This document shows, piece after piece, positions 21,959 through 34,700 of a DNA stretch of 64,000 nucleotides. Within the stretch, counting starts at the first letter, position 1. Each line of letters begins with the position of its first letter. Source of the stretch: Chamaecrista fasciculata (Eukaryota; Streptophyta; Magnoliopsida; Fabales; Fabaceae); contig QANZ01023311.1 in assembly GCA_003254925.1 (NCBI GenBank), forward strand, positions 186,001-250,000, written 5' to 3'. A program made the translations under genes and the position numbers. The notes beneath the pieces were generated by a model. It worked only from the letters and a program-made list of their open reading frames with translations. It was not told where the DNA came from and ran no database searches.

Positions 21959-24493
21959 CTAATCTTTACGATATCTAGCCCAGAAGCCCTTCTTCCTGAC
22001 TGAATCATTGTCCGAGAGAGATCTTGTCCACTTGGAGCCAAGTGAAAAGTGGCGCCTCAAAAAGGGCTTCCCAAATGAACTCCTTGCACTGGAGCTAGGC
22101 TCCATTTTTGGAACTTTTCCTCCCCATTCCATGTCTTTTCGCCTATCAAAAACATCAAAACCACCGTCGAGATAGCTATCAACTACACGGTTTTTCGAAA
22201 TCCTGTGGTTTTTGGCCTTCATCTCTGATTCAGCACGGAGACACTTCCTTGACAACTTTGACAAATGCTTCTCTCCAACCATACAAATCGGACAAGCGGG
22301 ATCGAACCTATCTGCCTCCGGTGTCATGGTCTCCAAGCACTCCGCATGATAAACATGACCACACACCAGTACCGAAACAACTGAGAGGTCACTGTTAGCG
22401 ATAAATTTCTGATTGCTCCAAGCAGATCTCTCAGTCAGTAGCTTTGAGCAAGCCCCACATGACTGTAGATCCATGGAGGGTGAATAAGAGAACCTGCTAC
22501 TAGATCCGTTTATCTTGTGACGACCAGAACCTAAGTACTCACTATCAAAAGACCACCTTTCCCTTTGAGATGAGGCCACAAGCTCGGAAAAGGTGCGCAT
22601 GGACCAGCCATCAGACGATCCACATTGAGATCCGGCTATGTCATTGCTGCAGGTCGAGAGAACAAACGATGCTCTTCCCTCAGAAACTGAGTTGTCTGGT
22701 GATTTCAATCCCAGGATTCTACTGTCAGAGATCTGTCTCAAAAGTGGGTGTCCAGGAGAACGATGAGTCCATCTTGACGGCGTAGAGTTGGGAAGATGGT
22801 GATAATTATGATTAGCCAGAGGATCTGTTGCAGGTGTTGAGAAACCTAAAGGCATAGAAAATGAAAGATTTGTTGGCACAGAAGATTCTACGATTTCTGG
22901 TGATGCAAGATTCTTCACCTAAAAACAAGAAGATATAGAATTTCAGAGGAAGCCCATTGCTACGGGAAAAGGTTAAAAATCCAACTATAAACAATAAAGT
23001 TCCCAGACTTACCACTGTAGAATAATTGCTAGCCATTGAGAGATCTGCAACAAGCAAATGAAAGACAGTACTTAAGGGTCCCAGTGCATAGAAGACAGCA
23101 AAATAGAATGTTACCAGTAGGTATGCTGGTAAATGGTAACATTCACTCAATAAAGATAAATCAATTTATAAGACCTTATGCTAGCTAGAAAAGAAGAAAT
23201 AGTATAAAAGGAAAACAAACTACCACATACTTGGCATATACTATGAGAAAATTGCTGTGAAAAATAAATAGCCTTCGCATTAACAGAAAATCTGACACAA
23301 GAGCTAAAGAATGAAACAGCATCTTAAAAGAAGGCTGCCTGATAAAGAAGCGTTTTAGCCCATCTGCTAGATTGTCGATCTGCAGTCCAACCCTATATGA
23401 AATGAATAAGGCAAGGCCTATTGATGAATGATACGCACTGAAACTGATTCTTTCCTGTCCCCTGGTCACATATGGTGTGAAATCACTAAAGCATGTCTAA
23501 AGACCACATCCTCATTAAAAAGTATACAGTTAAGTTGGAAACAGCAGGACATGGGCCCAGAGTTGATTTCAGTCAAAAGAGCTAAAACAAAAACTTTTTA
23601 TAAAATTTAGGCACCCTCAGTTGAAAGAAAGCAAGCTTCTCACAGTGAACTTAGCGACTTCAAAATTATGACAAGAAATTATCTAGTTCTAAACTCTACT
23701 TTTCAACATGGAGTTCTCCTATACAAAACCATGGTTTAGTGATTGTGCGACAATACTCCAGTATATGAGATAACACAAATGTGAATGAGATATTAATCTT
23801 CAAAAAGAAAAAACCTGCGAGAAAACAAATTATATATTCTACAGTTCAGAAGGAAAGTAAGTATAAGCTGCTTTCTGACAGACTTATCTGGAGTTGATAA
23901 CAGTGAAGGGTACTACAACTACAAAGTACTAATCTTTTAGACCCAGTCAATACACTGCAATGTCACGTTAACAACTAAGCAAACCTTTACATAATCACTG
24001 TGCCAGAGGGAGAGCATTTCTCATGTGACATTAGCTCTACAAGAGAAGTTCACAAAAGAGAGAGCATTCTATCTACTGTGTTCTCTGTATAACTGTTAGC
24101 TAAGACGTATCAAGTAATGCACTTATTGTAGAGGGCAAAAGAAAGATAACATAAACAATTACCTGAGGATGGAGTCATGGGATTTGCAACCAATGCCTCA
24201 TGAAGTGGAGACTTCAGAGAAATAGGAGTAATAGAATGCTCCAAGGTGCTTGCCCCGTCAGATAAATTGCCTCTTTCAGAACTTATTGACCCTTTTAACT
24301 CCATGCTAATATTCCTGCTGACTCCATGAGACGTGTGGTATGAATGGTTCTCAATTTCACCAGCAACACGCCCCCGACTATCCCATCGAAAGCTCCATGA
24401 TGGTGAATAAACGACATTCCTGTGCAAACTTTCAACTCCTGTTCTGTTTGGAAGAGTATGATCCTTTGCAGCAACACAACAAGCCGATCCCAT
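21959..24493 (-). CDS. RING-H2 finger protein with N-myristoylation signal, likely E3 ubiquitin ligase
   Basis: Exons 24163-24493, 23013-23044 and 21959-22918 join (phases 1, 0) into 440 codons. The start MGSACCVAAKDH carries Gly2 for myristoylation and Cys5/Cys6 for palmitoylation, so membrane attachment is predicted. The N-terminal half is Ser-rich and disordered, with the conserved segment VVYSPSWSFRWDSRGRVAGE. A C-terminal RING-H2 finger has Cys275 and Cys278 (CGAC), then CGHVYHAEC from Cys307, then CPIC (Cys330, Cys333). That is the C-x2-C...C-x-H-x2-H-x2-C...C-x2-C pattern that binds two zincs and recruits an E2. A basic tail (GFWARYRKD) follows. An ATG further upstream in frame is intronic: an AG acceptor lies just before 24501. 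The leader probably begins near 26150 and splices at about 26056 (GTAAG); a 38-base leader exon at 24611-24648 is possible. Substrates are unknown. Confidence 0.92.
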
Positions 24494-26170
24494 GATTACA
24501 GCTGACATAACAAAATTAAACAGAAATGAAGGGAAACTACTAGGTAGCATATGAGTGTGCTTGATGATACCAAAAATTATTACCCCAAAAAAGAAAAATC
24601 CAAAAGCCACCTTAATTTTCCAATATGGAAGTGCACTCCTAATTTCTCCTGAATAAATAACAATATCGGATTAACTTAATATTTTACGGAAAAATATGTC
24701 AAACACCATTGGAGGACCAAAGCTCTGACTAAAAAATCTCATAACAATTTGAAGAACAATTCAAAGGGAAACACAAGGCATACAGAAATAAAAGGAAATA
24801 CTGCAATTCTCATTGAGCCTCTATTAATAAATTCAAGTCTTCACAAAAGTTTGAACCAATTTTCAGTTTGTTTAGAATTATGTTGGCCAAAAGATTTTCA
24901 TATCTTGGGATATGGTGCAGCACAGCAGTATTTATGAGCAAAGCGTTTTTCCAGTATAACACTTTTATGCCATGTAGAATACAAAACTTCCACACAGCCA
25001 AACTCACAAATGTATATGCATGAGCATATAACCATATAGACACAAGGACACCATGACAAAAGAAATGACAATACATATTATATACATATGAAAGACTAGT
25101 TTCTCCTTGATTCCTTATTACTTGATAGAACTATACCCTTCATTATTGAGTTTCCTCTTGTCCTGTCCAACGCTCATGCTGGGATTCTCTCACATGTCAC
25201 ACTGTTGTCCGCAACATCTAGATTTCTATATAATGCATATCCAATATTGGGAAATCTCACACATCCGTAGACAATAACATTAGATCCCAGGGGAGTCCAC
25301 GCCAAAAAGGACATGGGTACAGATTAAACTAGAGGAATGTCCCACGCAGGACTACAAAATATGACATAAATCCCACCCGTTCCCGGATCACTCCTTAGTT
25401 TTGGATTAACCGGAAGTTATATCCATACGGCATCCTGTAAAAACTATATCCCAAATCCAGAACCACAACACACTCCAACCCTACTAGACACCGCAAGGTA
25501 CAAAAATGAAAAGTATAACAAGGAAAGGTACACAAGAGTAAAGCAAAATAATGACAACGGACAACCATCAAACATGTTCCTCCACAAATAGCAAAACCCC
25601 CTACCACCAATAAAATGATTAGAGAAATTAGCATAAAAATGAGAACTCGAGCAGGAAAATGAACACGTAGACTCATTTAATTGAAAGCAGAAAAGGCATG
25701 TACTCGAAGTTGAGAACTGCTTATTCTTACATTTAATCCTCCAAACTCCATAAAACCGTCCACAATAAAAACTATAAAAATATAAATAAAACCGACCAAA
25801 AATCAAGATGAAGCAGAAAATCCAGTAGTTTCATCTCATAACCCGAATCTCACGTCTATGAGGTAGGAACACAGAAAAATCGACCGCCAATGTCCAAAAT
25901 GAGACAGTAATTTTCGCACCAGAAGAGGAAGAAGAGCGTCTAGGGTTTCAGAAAAATCAGACAAGCAGTGATTCGCAAGGAGGAGAGAGTGACACAAAAA
26001 TGCAAAAGCAAAATGAAAAAACTGATAATGAAGCAAAGCCAAATCTAAATCTTACATGTTGGGATTTCAAAATGCGTGAGATGAAGAAGAAGTGGTCATG
26101 TCTGGGATTCGTCTTCTCACTTTCTGTGAGTGGTCATGGAAGGAAGGAAGCTACAGCTGAAGAAGAAAGT
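24494..26170 (-). other. 5' leader and leader intron of the RING gene
   Basis: No coding exon is found here. A donor-like GTAAG (minus strand) at 26055-26051 and an acceptor at about 24502 would define a leader intron of about 1.5 kb. Open frames on either strand lack recognisable domains. Confidence 0.45.
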
Positions 26171-26173
26171 GAC

Positions 26174-26190
26174 GGTGGTTATATAACGTG
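26174..26190 (-). promoter_or_regulatory. Candidate TATA box of the RING gene
   Basis: On the minus strand GTTATATAACC lies just downstream of an ACGT core (CCACGTT). It is about 30 bases above the likely transcript start and about 120 above the proposed first splice donor. No experimental start site is available to me. Confidence 0.4.
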
Positions 26191-26499
26191 GTGTGCGTGT
26201 GAGATCGCGGCAGAAGAAACCGTTATCACGGAGTTAAAAAGATGGTGTTTTTTTCGTAGTTTTAGATAGAGTCCATGAAAAATGGTGCCTCTCTCCTCTG
26301 TTTCTCAGCCTCTGCCTCCTCTTTTTCTCTTTTTCCCACTCACTCTTCGTTTTTTTCTTGCTCCTTCCTTCCTTTTTCTTTTCTTTTTTATCTTTTTTTT
26401 TTTATGTTGAGATATCTCATCAGTCTTTATTTTTTTTATATAAGATCACAAAAAAAATTACTGTGAAAAAACGGTGAGCCGCCACACAAAAGATAAGAT

Positions 26500-26583
26500 C
26501 TTCTATAGTGCACTTTAAATAAAGTGCAGAGAGAGAAAAAAAACAAGTCTGCACTTCACCTTAAATACACTATAGAGAATCCA
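26500..26583. repeat. Short near-perfect hairpin (MITE-like)
   Basis: The left arm CTTCTATAGTGCACTTTAA... and the right arm, reversed, TTCTCTATAGTGTATTTAAG... fold on each other with the shared inner motif AAGTGCAGA/TCTGCACTT. The total is about 85 bases. It could be a tiny MITE or a small-RNA precursor; sequence alone does not decide. Confidence 0.5.
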
Positions 26584-27215
26584 AATTGTCAATCACGAGG
26601 CAACCAAGAGAACACTATAATGTAGTAAATATAGAATGTTGGAACTCTACTAAAGAGGGGCTAACATTGTCCCTACTCGAAATATTACTAGGAGAATCTC
26701 ATCACTCATCACCCATCTATTTTATAATGTAGATAATTTTTTTTGGTTAAACTTTAATTACTATGCAAAAAAGCCTCTTGAATTTTTTAAAATGACAAAA
26801 CTCCTTAAATTCTTGGTTTTATACAAATAAATTACTTTGTTAAGATTTTTATCCAAGAAAATTGTGTTGTTTTTGGTAATTTTATTATTATTGTTATATT
26901 TTATATTTATCAAAACTAAAAATTAATTATTGTTGTAATTAATAGTAGCTAAAATTTTTAAAAATTATTTTTTTCAATGAAAATATTAGCACAAGAGGGT
27001 TATTCACAGAAAAATAAAAGTTTATGGGTTTTCGTCATAAGTTAAGAGAAATCTTTTATACAATAAATAAACTTAAAAAAAATCTAGGTTTTAGTCTTTT
27101 CTGAAAACCATGAATTCCTCCCTCCCCTCTTTCTTAACCACTTGGATAAATGTTATTCTCAATTATATAAGATTACAAGAATAACAAGAGTCTCTAGTCA
27201 AATATTTATGTTTTT

Positions 27216-27228
27216 TCCAGGCCAAAAA
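27216..27228 (+). mobile_element. Micro-retroinsertion, CCAGGCCA(n)
   Basis: The 13-base insert TCCAGGCCAAAAA lies between exact 16-base repeats AAATATTTATGTTTTT at 27200-27215 and 27229-27244. Confidence 0.75.
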
Positions 27229-27496
27229 AAATATTTATGTTTTTCAAATTTCAAATCCAATACTTTTTAATAAGTTGAATTAACATTGAACCACAGTAAA
27301 GCTCTCCCAATTTGAGCTTGAGACTTAATATATAGTAAGTTAAGGTGATATGTACTTAAATCTTTAAGTACAATTCTTGTTGAAAATATTTTGATTGAGA
27401 ACTTATCTCATTATAAAACTTCATACTCAAACAAATATTACTTTTGTCCGGGCCGTAAAATGAATTATTGAAAAATATCAACATAATAATAAAGTC

Positions 27497-27985
27497 AAAC
27501 TCTGGTTTAGTTCTTAACTTATAGGGTGAGTCTTATTTTGGTCTTTTTTTTTTTTAATTTAGTCCTTAATTTTTATTTATTTATTTTACCATTAGTCTAA
27601 AATATGACTCCGTCTTGTTTTTATTGTTACCTCTAAGTTGAACATCTGACCTAGATAATTCCTCTATCATATATGTCTTAATAAGTGAATTGGTATATTT
27701 TTAAAAAACTTGATTATTTGAAAAAAAAATCAACCACAAATTTATCTTTAATTTGTGACTAAGAAGAAACACTTTTCTTCCTCTTTTTATTAATTCATTT
27801 ATTAATATGAGTAAGAAAAAATATTTACTTCAGCTGTCGTGCTAGAAATAATCACATAAATTCAACAGAAATAACATTTTAGACTAATAGTGAAACAAAT
27901 GGAAAAGTTTGAGGAATAGAACATGACAAAAAAATCTAGGACCAAATCTAAATCTATCATATAGTATGAGGACTAAAATGAGGTT
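27497..27985. mobile_element. Foldback MITE, degenerate
   Basis: The arms are imperfect (left AAACTCTGGTTTAGTTCTTA, right reversed AAACCTCATTTTAGTCCTCA). An internal inverted set of Leu/Phe-poor, T-rich motifs can be seen. I see no clean duplication. It abuts the next element. Confidence 0.55.
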
Positions 27986-28001
27986 TAAATAATAACAAGA
28001 A

Positions 28002-28390
28002 GGCAAAACCACTCTTTTGGTCCCCAAACTTTACATCAATTTTCAAATTTGTCTTCAATGTTCTCTGGGTTGTTAATTTCGCCCCAATATTTTACATTTT
28101 GGCCAATTTTATTATTTGACTAACTTTTTTCAATAAATTAATAATAGACTTATCATTTTTTTCAATGATTTAATATAAGTTAAGAGTTGCATTTCTTTTT
28201 CTATCAATTTTATATTATAATTTATAAGTCATTAGCCACGTAGAGTCTATTGTTAATATTTAGCTAAAGTAAGAACAAATGATGAAATTGACCAAAATAT
28301 AAAATATTGGAGACTAAATTGACAAAAAAAATTATTTAGGACCAAATTGAAAATTGATATAGAATTTGAAGACAAAAAAGTATTTTTGCG
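28002..28390. mobile_element. Foldback MITE, Mutator-like
   Basis: The arms run AGGCAAAACCACTCTTTTGG ... ATCAATTTTCAA on the left and, reversed, CGCAAAAATACTTTTTTGTC ... ATCAATTTTCAA on the right. It is the same subfamily as 16896-17278. The duplication is degenerate. Confidence 0.65.
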
Positions 28391-28650
28391 TAATAAATAA
28401 TAATAACTTACCACCTCAACAATTTGCTGCCCAATTTTCCACCACGTGGAGTGCGCCTGTCTTGTAAGCTTAGGGCTTATCTCTATCTATCATTTGGGGT
28501 TGGACTTTACATACCTCTCTTCACCACTTATACCCGATTTTAGCAAACAAACTTCTATCACGTACATTATCATTTCACACCAAAAAACATACAAGTTCAT
28601 TATCATGGGAGTTTTAGTAAATTACGTCAACTCAACTCCTGGTTAGGTAA

Positions 28651-28707
28651 TCTGGCCAAAAAAAAAAAAAAAAAAAAAAAAAANAAAAAAAAAAAAAAAA
28701 AAAAAAA
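28651..28707 (+). mobile_element. Micro-retroinsertion with long poly(A)
   Basis: TCTGGCCA is followed by about 50 A (one called N at 28684), between exact 17-base repeats AACTCCTGGTTAGGTAA at 28634-28650 and 28708-28724. The long, unbroken tail and identical repeats suggest a recent event. Confidence 0.85.
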
Positions 28708-28724
28708 AACTCCTGGTTAGGTAA

Positions 28725-29499
28725 AGGTCAAAATCATAATTATATTTGGTCTTTTATTTTTTTTTTTTTAGATTTTGTTTTAAACCTACAAATTTCACAA
28801 ATATCTTAAATAAGTATCTAGATTAAATCTGTCCTTGTAAGATCCTCTCATAAGTTTCACGAACAGAATAAAATTAGATGAGAAATAGAAAAAGTTTATA
28901 GAATAAAATTTAATTAGCTAAGTTTAATAGGGTAAATTAGTCATTTTAAGTGTATCAAAATAATTCTATCCTATGGAATTAGACTAAACCCTACCATCTA
29001 GGGTGAGATTAAAAAATAGTTATTTTAAGAAATTATACTACTCCTAGAAATACAATATTCTCAGGATTAATTTTTTAATCTGTGTACCAAACACATGATT
29101 AATCTATGCCGAAGTTTCTAATCCCAAGACTATTTTTCCAATCCGTATACCAAATGTCACCTTCGAAATTTTAATGGATGCATTTTTTATAGAAAAGTTA
29201 CCAGGAAAACAGTAGCTTACATCTTGTGTATTAGACTATTCTTTATATTCACAATCTTTCTTTACTTTTTTAATATTTTCCCACTTCACTTTATAAATAA
29301 TTTTTACACCTTAGAAAGAATAACTTCTACCTGTGGGTGAGGAAATGCATTCTAATCATTTTTTGTTTTTTTTTTAAAAAAAAGAACATTATTTTAGCAC
29401 ATGAAAAAAATAGAAAAGTTAATACACAGGAGATGAAGAATGTCAAGATGCCTGTTCTGAAATGCTTGAATACTAGTGGTGAAAATGCTATGTTAGGCC
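28725..29499. other. AT-rich intergenic DNA
   Basis: I see no gene; short open frames near 29330-29500 have no recognisable domain. Confidence 0.4.
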
Positions 29500-30259
29500 C
29501 AGGGATGAGCATGGGTTGGGTTGAGGCGGGCTGAGGGATTTTCCCAGCCCAACCCGCACAGCAATTTGCGGGTTGGGTTTTGAAATTTTTTTTCCCAGCC
29601 CACACCAACCCAACCCACGGGTTGTGCCTCTTTTTTTTTTTAAAAAAAAAAATTAACCTGCTGCATCAAGAATACATTCCAACGTCGACGCCGACGACGC
29701 CGACGATTCTGTGGAGATGGAGACGCCGATGCCGACGACGATTCTGTGGAGACGCCGACGACGATTCTGGAAGAGGAAGAACCGAAGAAGAATGGAGACG
29801 CCGACGACGATTCTGTGGAGATGGAGACGCCGCTGTCGCTGAATCGAGATGGAGACGGCTGTCGAGATGGAGAGACTGGAGAGGATCGAGATGGAGAGAA
29901 TGGAGATGGAGAATGGCGCTGTCGAGTGTCGAGAATGCTGATGAATTGCAATGTTAGATTTTAAGGTTTACAAAATGTGTGGCTGAGATTTTCCTTAAAA
30001 TAAAATGTGTGGCTGAGATTGATTCAAAATATAATATATAGAAATAAAAAATATATATATATATTTATATATTATATGTGCGGGCTTGTGGGTTGGGTTG
30101 GGTTTACAACCCCTGAGCCCGCAGCCTAACCCGCACACCTGCGGGCTCAATTTTTTTTAACCAACCCAACCCGTGAGACCGAACCAACCCAGCCCGCGGC
30201 TGCGGGTTGGTTCGGTTCTTGCGGTCTCGCGGGTCAGCGGTCCAGTCTGCTCATCCCTA
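29500..30259. mobile_element. hAT-like non-autonomous element with GC-rich core
   Basis: The ends are CAGGGATGAGCA on the left and, reversed, TTAGGGATGAGCA on the right. Both subterminal regions carry GGGTTGGGTT/AACCCAACCC repeats. The core at 29680-29940 is a degenerate GAC/GAGATG tandem region. I could not find an 8-bp duplication. A 19-base tandem copy (AAAATGTGTGGCTGAGATT) lies near 29970-30020. Confidence 0.6.
29680..29940. repeat. Degenerate GACGCC/GATGGAGAC minisatellite
   Basis: Repeated GCCGACGACGATTCTGTGGA and GGAGATGGAGA units make this the most GC-rich stretch of its surroundings. The composition leaves three overlapping frames open (two plus, one minus). They encode only Arg- or Asp/Glu-rich low complexity, so I do not call a gene. 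Confidence 0.7.
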
Positions 30260-30357
30260 AGAGAGTCTATAAATAGAGNCCATTCATTAAGTTCTTATTA
30301 ATGATTTTTTTTTAAAAAGAAAATAAATAGAGATAAAGAAAACAATATACAAATACA

Positions 30358-30543
30358 TATAATCAAGCTTGGTTGGTCTAGTGGTTAACTCACTAGGTCG
30401 CTTAAGCAAGTGTGGGGGGTTCGATTCCCGCCTTGTGTATGCAGCAACCAATTGGCCAGCAACAAACCCTTAAATAAAAATCAAATCCGCGGAGGATTAG
30501 TCCTTAGCTCATCGGGCTGGGAATATCTTGGGCAACCAAAAAA
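30358..30543 (+). mobile_element. Full-length tRNA-derived SINE
   Basis: The 186-base element is flanked by the exact 14-base repeat AATATACAAATACA (30344-30357 and 30544-30557). The tRNA-like head has box A (TGGTCTAGTGGTTAAC) and box B (GGTTCGATTCCC); the body ends GGGCAACC plus a short A tail. It is the better copy of the family seen at 8901-9040. Confidence 0.85.
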
Positions 30544-30557
30544 AATATACAAATACA

Positions 30558-31720
30558 GTCAAACTATCAAATCATAATTCATTTAACATTTTTATCTTTG
30601 GTTGTGTTATACTCATTCCTCCATTATTTATTTTTATACAATTATTTAAAAAAATCATCAAAACAAAACAATATCTTTTTTCGACAGATCACGAGTTAGA
30701 GGAATATAAAATTAGAATGATAAATTAATAAGGAGTTGGTCTAAATAATAAGAATGATGAAATGAGCATTCCCAACCAAATCCATCAGCATAGCCCAATC
30801 CACTCCGAGAAGGATTTTGACCTGTTCGTGAATAATGCACTAAAGCCTACGTTTATATGGTCTCCTGTTTTTTCTAGAGTAAATTAATATGGCCTTCTAG
30901 CAAGCCCATATTGGGGCATTACAATATGATAAAATGGATTTCAGATTTTCAGGTACATAACATGTTATTTTTAGCTTGAAAGGATGATCCACCATCACAG
31001 CAATAATTTGATAGAATTATTAGTTTGCTTCCTTGTTTTCTCGTGACACGCATGTTATATTTGAATTGTGATGAGCATTATTAAACTTCTGTCTGCACTT
31101 GTATTCAACAATGATATAGCTTTTACATGAACAATAAGATGGTAACTGTATGACAGAAATATAGTTCTAGTTAGATTACAAATGCTATGTCTATAATAAT
31201 CTGATCCCCTCTACTTAAAGGGGATGCATGAAACACCTTTTATATTCATAGTAATTTCCATGTGTAATATGAGGATGGATAGAAATTGATAAAGGGAAAA
31301 CAACCACACCGTGTTTGACTTGGGCTGCCGAATAAAAAAAAGGTTTCAAGGTGATGGATCTATCTTCCCCAAGAAAAAAATGGCCTGTCTTTGTACATCA
31401 AAGCACTACCCCAAACGCATTTAGAATGCTTTTCGCGATATGTAGTTTGAGCTAATATTTTACCCCGTACATTTATGATTTATTTTTCATTCGATCTAAG
31501 GCCTACTTTTAGGACAAAAACATGGGTAACAAACGGATGAGCTAAATAATTCAAAGTTTCCATTAGATATACCAAAGCTACTTTTTGGTAGCAGCTTCTG
31601 CATGTTGCTTTGTGATTACAGCTTTTCAGCGGTAGGTTACACTTTACAAAATGCACAGAATGCTTCAAAAGAATGGTCACTTCCATGCGTACCATTATGG
31701 AGCACCATATTAGGAATTGC
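30558..31720. other. Intergenic DNA 3' of the auxilin-like gene
   Basis: I see no gene. The part next to 31720 should hold the auxilin-like 3' UTR. Confidence 0.4.
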
Positions 31721-34700
31721 CTACCTTTCTTCCATGTTGAACCTGTTCCACGCCTCCTGGTGATAAAGAAAAGGTTCATACATCATAATTGCGTTCCCTA
31801 TGAATATAACAGTGTACAAGTTCTACTAAATACTAATAACTAAACAAATGTGATATATAGATAACACAATTCCTGTTTAGAGATTTGTTAAAGTCTGAGA
31901 CCATAGTTGTTAAAATCGGGAGTTAAAGTAAAATCGAAAAGGAGATTGTAAAATTACTTTATTATTATTTCCAAAACAGTTATTTAAAACTTTATTCAAA
32001 ATAAAATAGAGAAAAAAATAATATACCAATATTAAATTTGTACTAATTATCATAAGAAAGTGGGTTTTATACAAATGAAAAATACCAAAGCATACATGTG
32101 ATAAAATACTTGAATCAATTCGTGAATACAGCATAGATTATTTAGATATTGTTGATGAAATATAATCTAAATTGTAGTCAGATCGCACAACCCATAGGAA
32201 TCAAATAAAAAGGCACTTTAAGAAGGCCCACTATAATTTAGATAGAGCTATTCGCCTATACATGCAATTATAATAGTAGCATTATTTTTTTTTTTAAGAA
32301 TAATAGTGGCATTATTGGTTGATTAGGATGAAGTATACGGAATATTATAAACATTCTTTGGTTTGTAAAGGAAATAAAGCTATGTAATGATCTTAGATCT
32401 AACCCGGAAAAGAAAAATAGTATTGTTGAATGATAGAGATGATAGATAAAGGACGCACCTTAAGAAGATCAAAAACCTTCTCACAAATGTACTTTTGTTG
32501 AATGGCTGCACCTCGCTGCTGAAGCTTGTCAGGATGCACAAAAAGGGTGGCTTTACGGTAAGCTTTCTTTACAGCTATCCCATTTACTATATCTGTCAAG
32601 TGAATCGGCTTCCACCCACTATCAGGCCCAAGTATCTGCCAAACACAAATATCAAATATCTCACTCTTACTCTTGTTACACATAATCAGAAATGCCAAAC
32701 ACTCAAACTAAGATATGGTACTCAAACTAAACAGGTATTAGGATGCCTTTTTGTGGTCTTTTTGGATGAAGTGACATTTTTCCAGGATGGAAACTTTATA
32801 TTATTAACACTTATCAATTGACTTTAGTGTATTATATACATCTACAATCTACAATCTACAATAATTCAATAAAATAGTGTAGATGAAAGCTCCCCCCGCC
32901 TGCCCTCGTGCATTCAAGTCTATAATGTTCCATTGCGTAGTAAGTTCGTATGCCGTCCAACAAGAAATAAAGTGAGGCAGTAACAGTACATGTGGAGATA
33001 AAATTATAAAAATACGTACATATTGTAATGTTGAGAGTAATGCCCGCAAGTTTCCTTCCTTCCCGCTTGACCATCTTTTGACATCAGCATCGAGAGTTTC
33101 TGCTACCCTCTGTAAGAAAATAAGATTATAAAAATATAGTTGGAAAGGCTAAAAGTCAACCTGGTAAATGAATGTAAAAACTAATAGATTACATTTCTCT
33201 CCTCTTGCTCCTTCTGCACAAGACGATCACGAGCATTCTTTTCAGCTAAAGCCTTTGCCTGAAGTTGAAAAGAATGAAAAAAGGGAACCATGTAAGATAA
33301 TAATGAATTTGAATGTATGAATCTGGGCAAAACCAAGAAGCATACCACACGCTCGTCTATTCTCTGATGCCTTTCGGACCTAGCTTTACATCTCTGAGCA
33401 GAGTCCCCATCAGCTCCATCTAATGTATCTGGAGATTTAGGAAGTTCATCAAGAAAATATAAATTGTTCAGGATCAATAAAATTTGAAACAGATAATGTT
33501 GTAAAGAAGAATCTATAACAAAAATAGGAAGTAGGTTGGCTATAGCTAAACTATTTAATGTTGCATACCACCATAGCTGAAAGATTTAGAGTGGAAGTTT
33601 GGCCTCATTCCATTGTCTCTGGAACCACCAAAAGACTTATGAGCAAAAAACTTGTCAGATTTGTTTCTTGCTTCTGATGCAGCCTTCTCAGACAGTGCCC
33701 TTTCCAGGGCACGTGCGCGTGCCTCTGCAGTTGCTCTCTCCACAGCAGCACGTTGAGCTTTGAGTTTTGCTTCTGTAGCAGCCCTTTCAGTTGATGACTT
33801 TTCGTTTGCCTGACCTGTCATCCTCCCTAACCTTTCTCGTCCGTCAGAAATATTTTTCCGACGAGCTTCAGCAGCAGCTCTCTCTAAAGCAGCCCTTTCT
33901 CGGGCCTCTGCAAATGCCCTTTCACGTGCTTCACGAATTGCTCTTTCAACAACTATTTTCTCTTTTTCTTTCTCTCTTTCTCTTTCTCTTTCCCTCTCTT
34001 TTGCTTCATCAATTTTCCTGGGGTGATCAGTTTCCTGCTCTACCTTTTGTGAAGTATCACTTGCTTTCTTCTCTTCCATTGTTATGGTTGCTTGATGATT
34101 CTCTTTTGTATTACTGGGAGTTCCTTTCATTTCCTGATTGTTGAATGTGCTAGATTTCCATTTGGACATACTAGGTTGTTGAGATGCTTCCAAATTACAT
34201 TCATCATTGTCAAATATTTCGTCATCAGAGGATTTACATATATTTTCATCTAAATCTACATGCAAGATATCTTCAGTCTCCTTGGGATTTCTGTTCATCT
34301 CCCGATAGTTGTAGATGCTAGATTTTCGTTCAGACACACTAGGTGAATGAGATGCCTCCTCCAAATTACAATTGTTGTCAACCAATATCTCCTCATCAGA
34401 GGAGTTACATCGTTTTTCATCTGTCTCAGCAGTCAAAGAATCTTCAACCTCCTTTGCATATTTACATATGTCGACAAAATCAGGAGAAGGTTCCTTAACA
34501 AGCATTACCAGATTGCAGTTGTTTTCAGCTTTATTCAAGCAATGACTTTGCTCAACCTTCTCTTCAGGGTCACTGATATCTGCAGCATCAATGTCAAAGG
34601 AAGCTGTTTCATCTGTATTCTGCATTTGGCTCATCTCTTCCTTGAGTTCAAGGGCACCTTGAGCCCATCTCTTGCGTGTATGTTTCCGCACACGATCATT

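Noticed and set aside
22108..22785. Plus-strand open frames opposite the RING gene
   Set aside because: They mirror the conserved RING exon and have no recognisable protein features.
29580..29964. Arg-rich and Asp/Glu-rich proteins from the GC-rich core
   Set aside because: Low-complexity translation of a minisatellite inside a transposon; no splice sites or family match.
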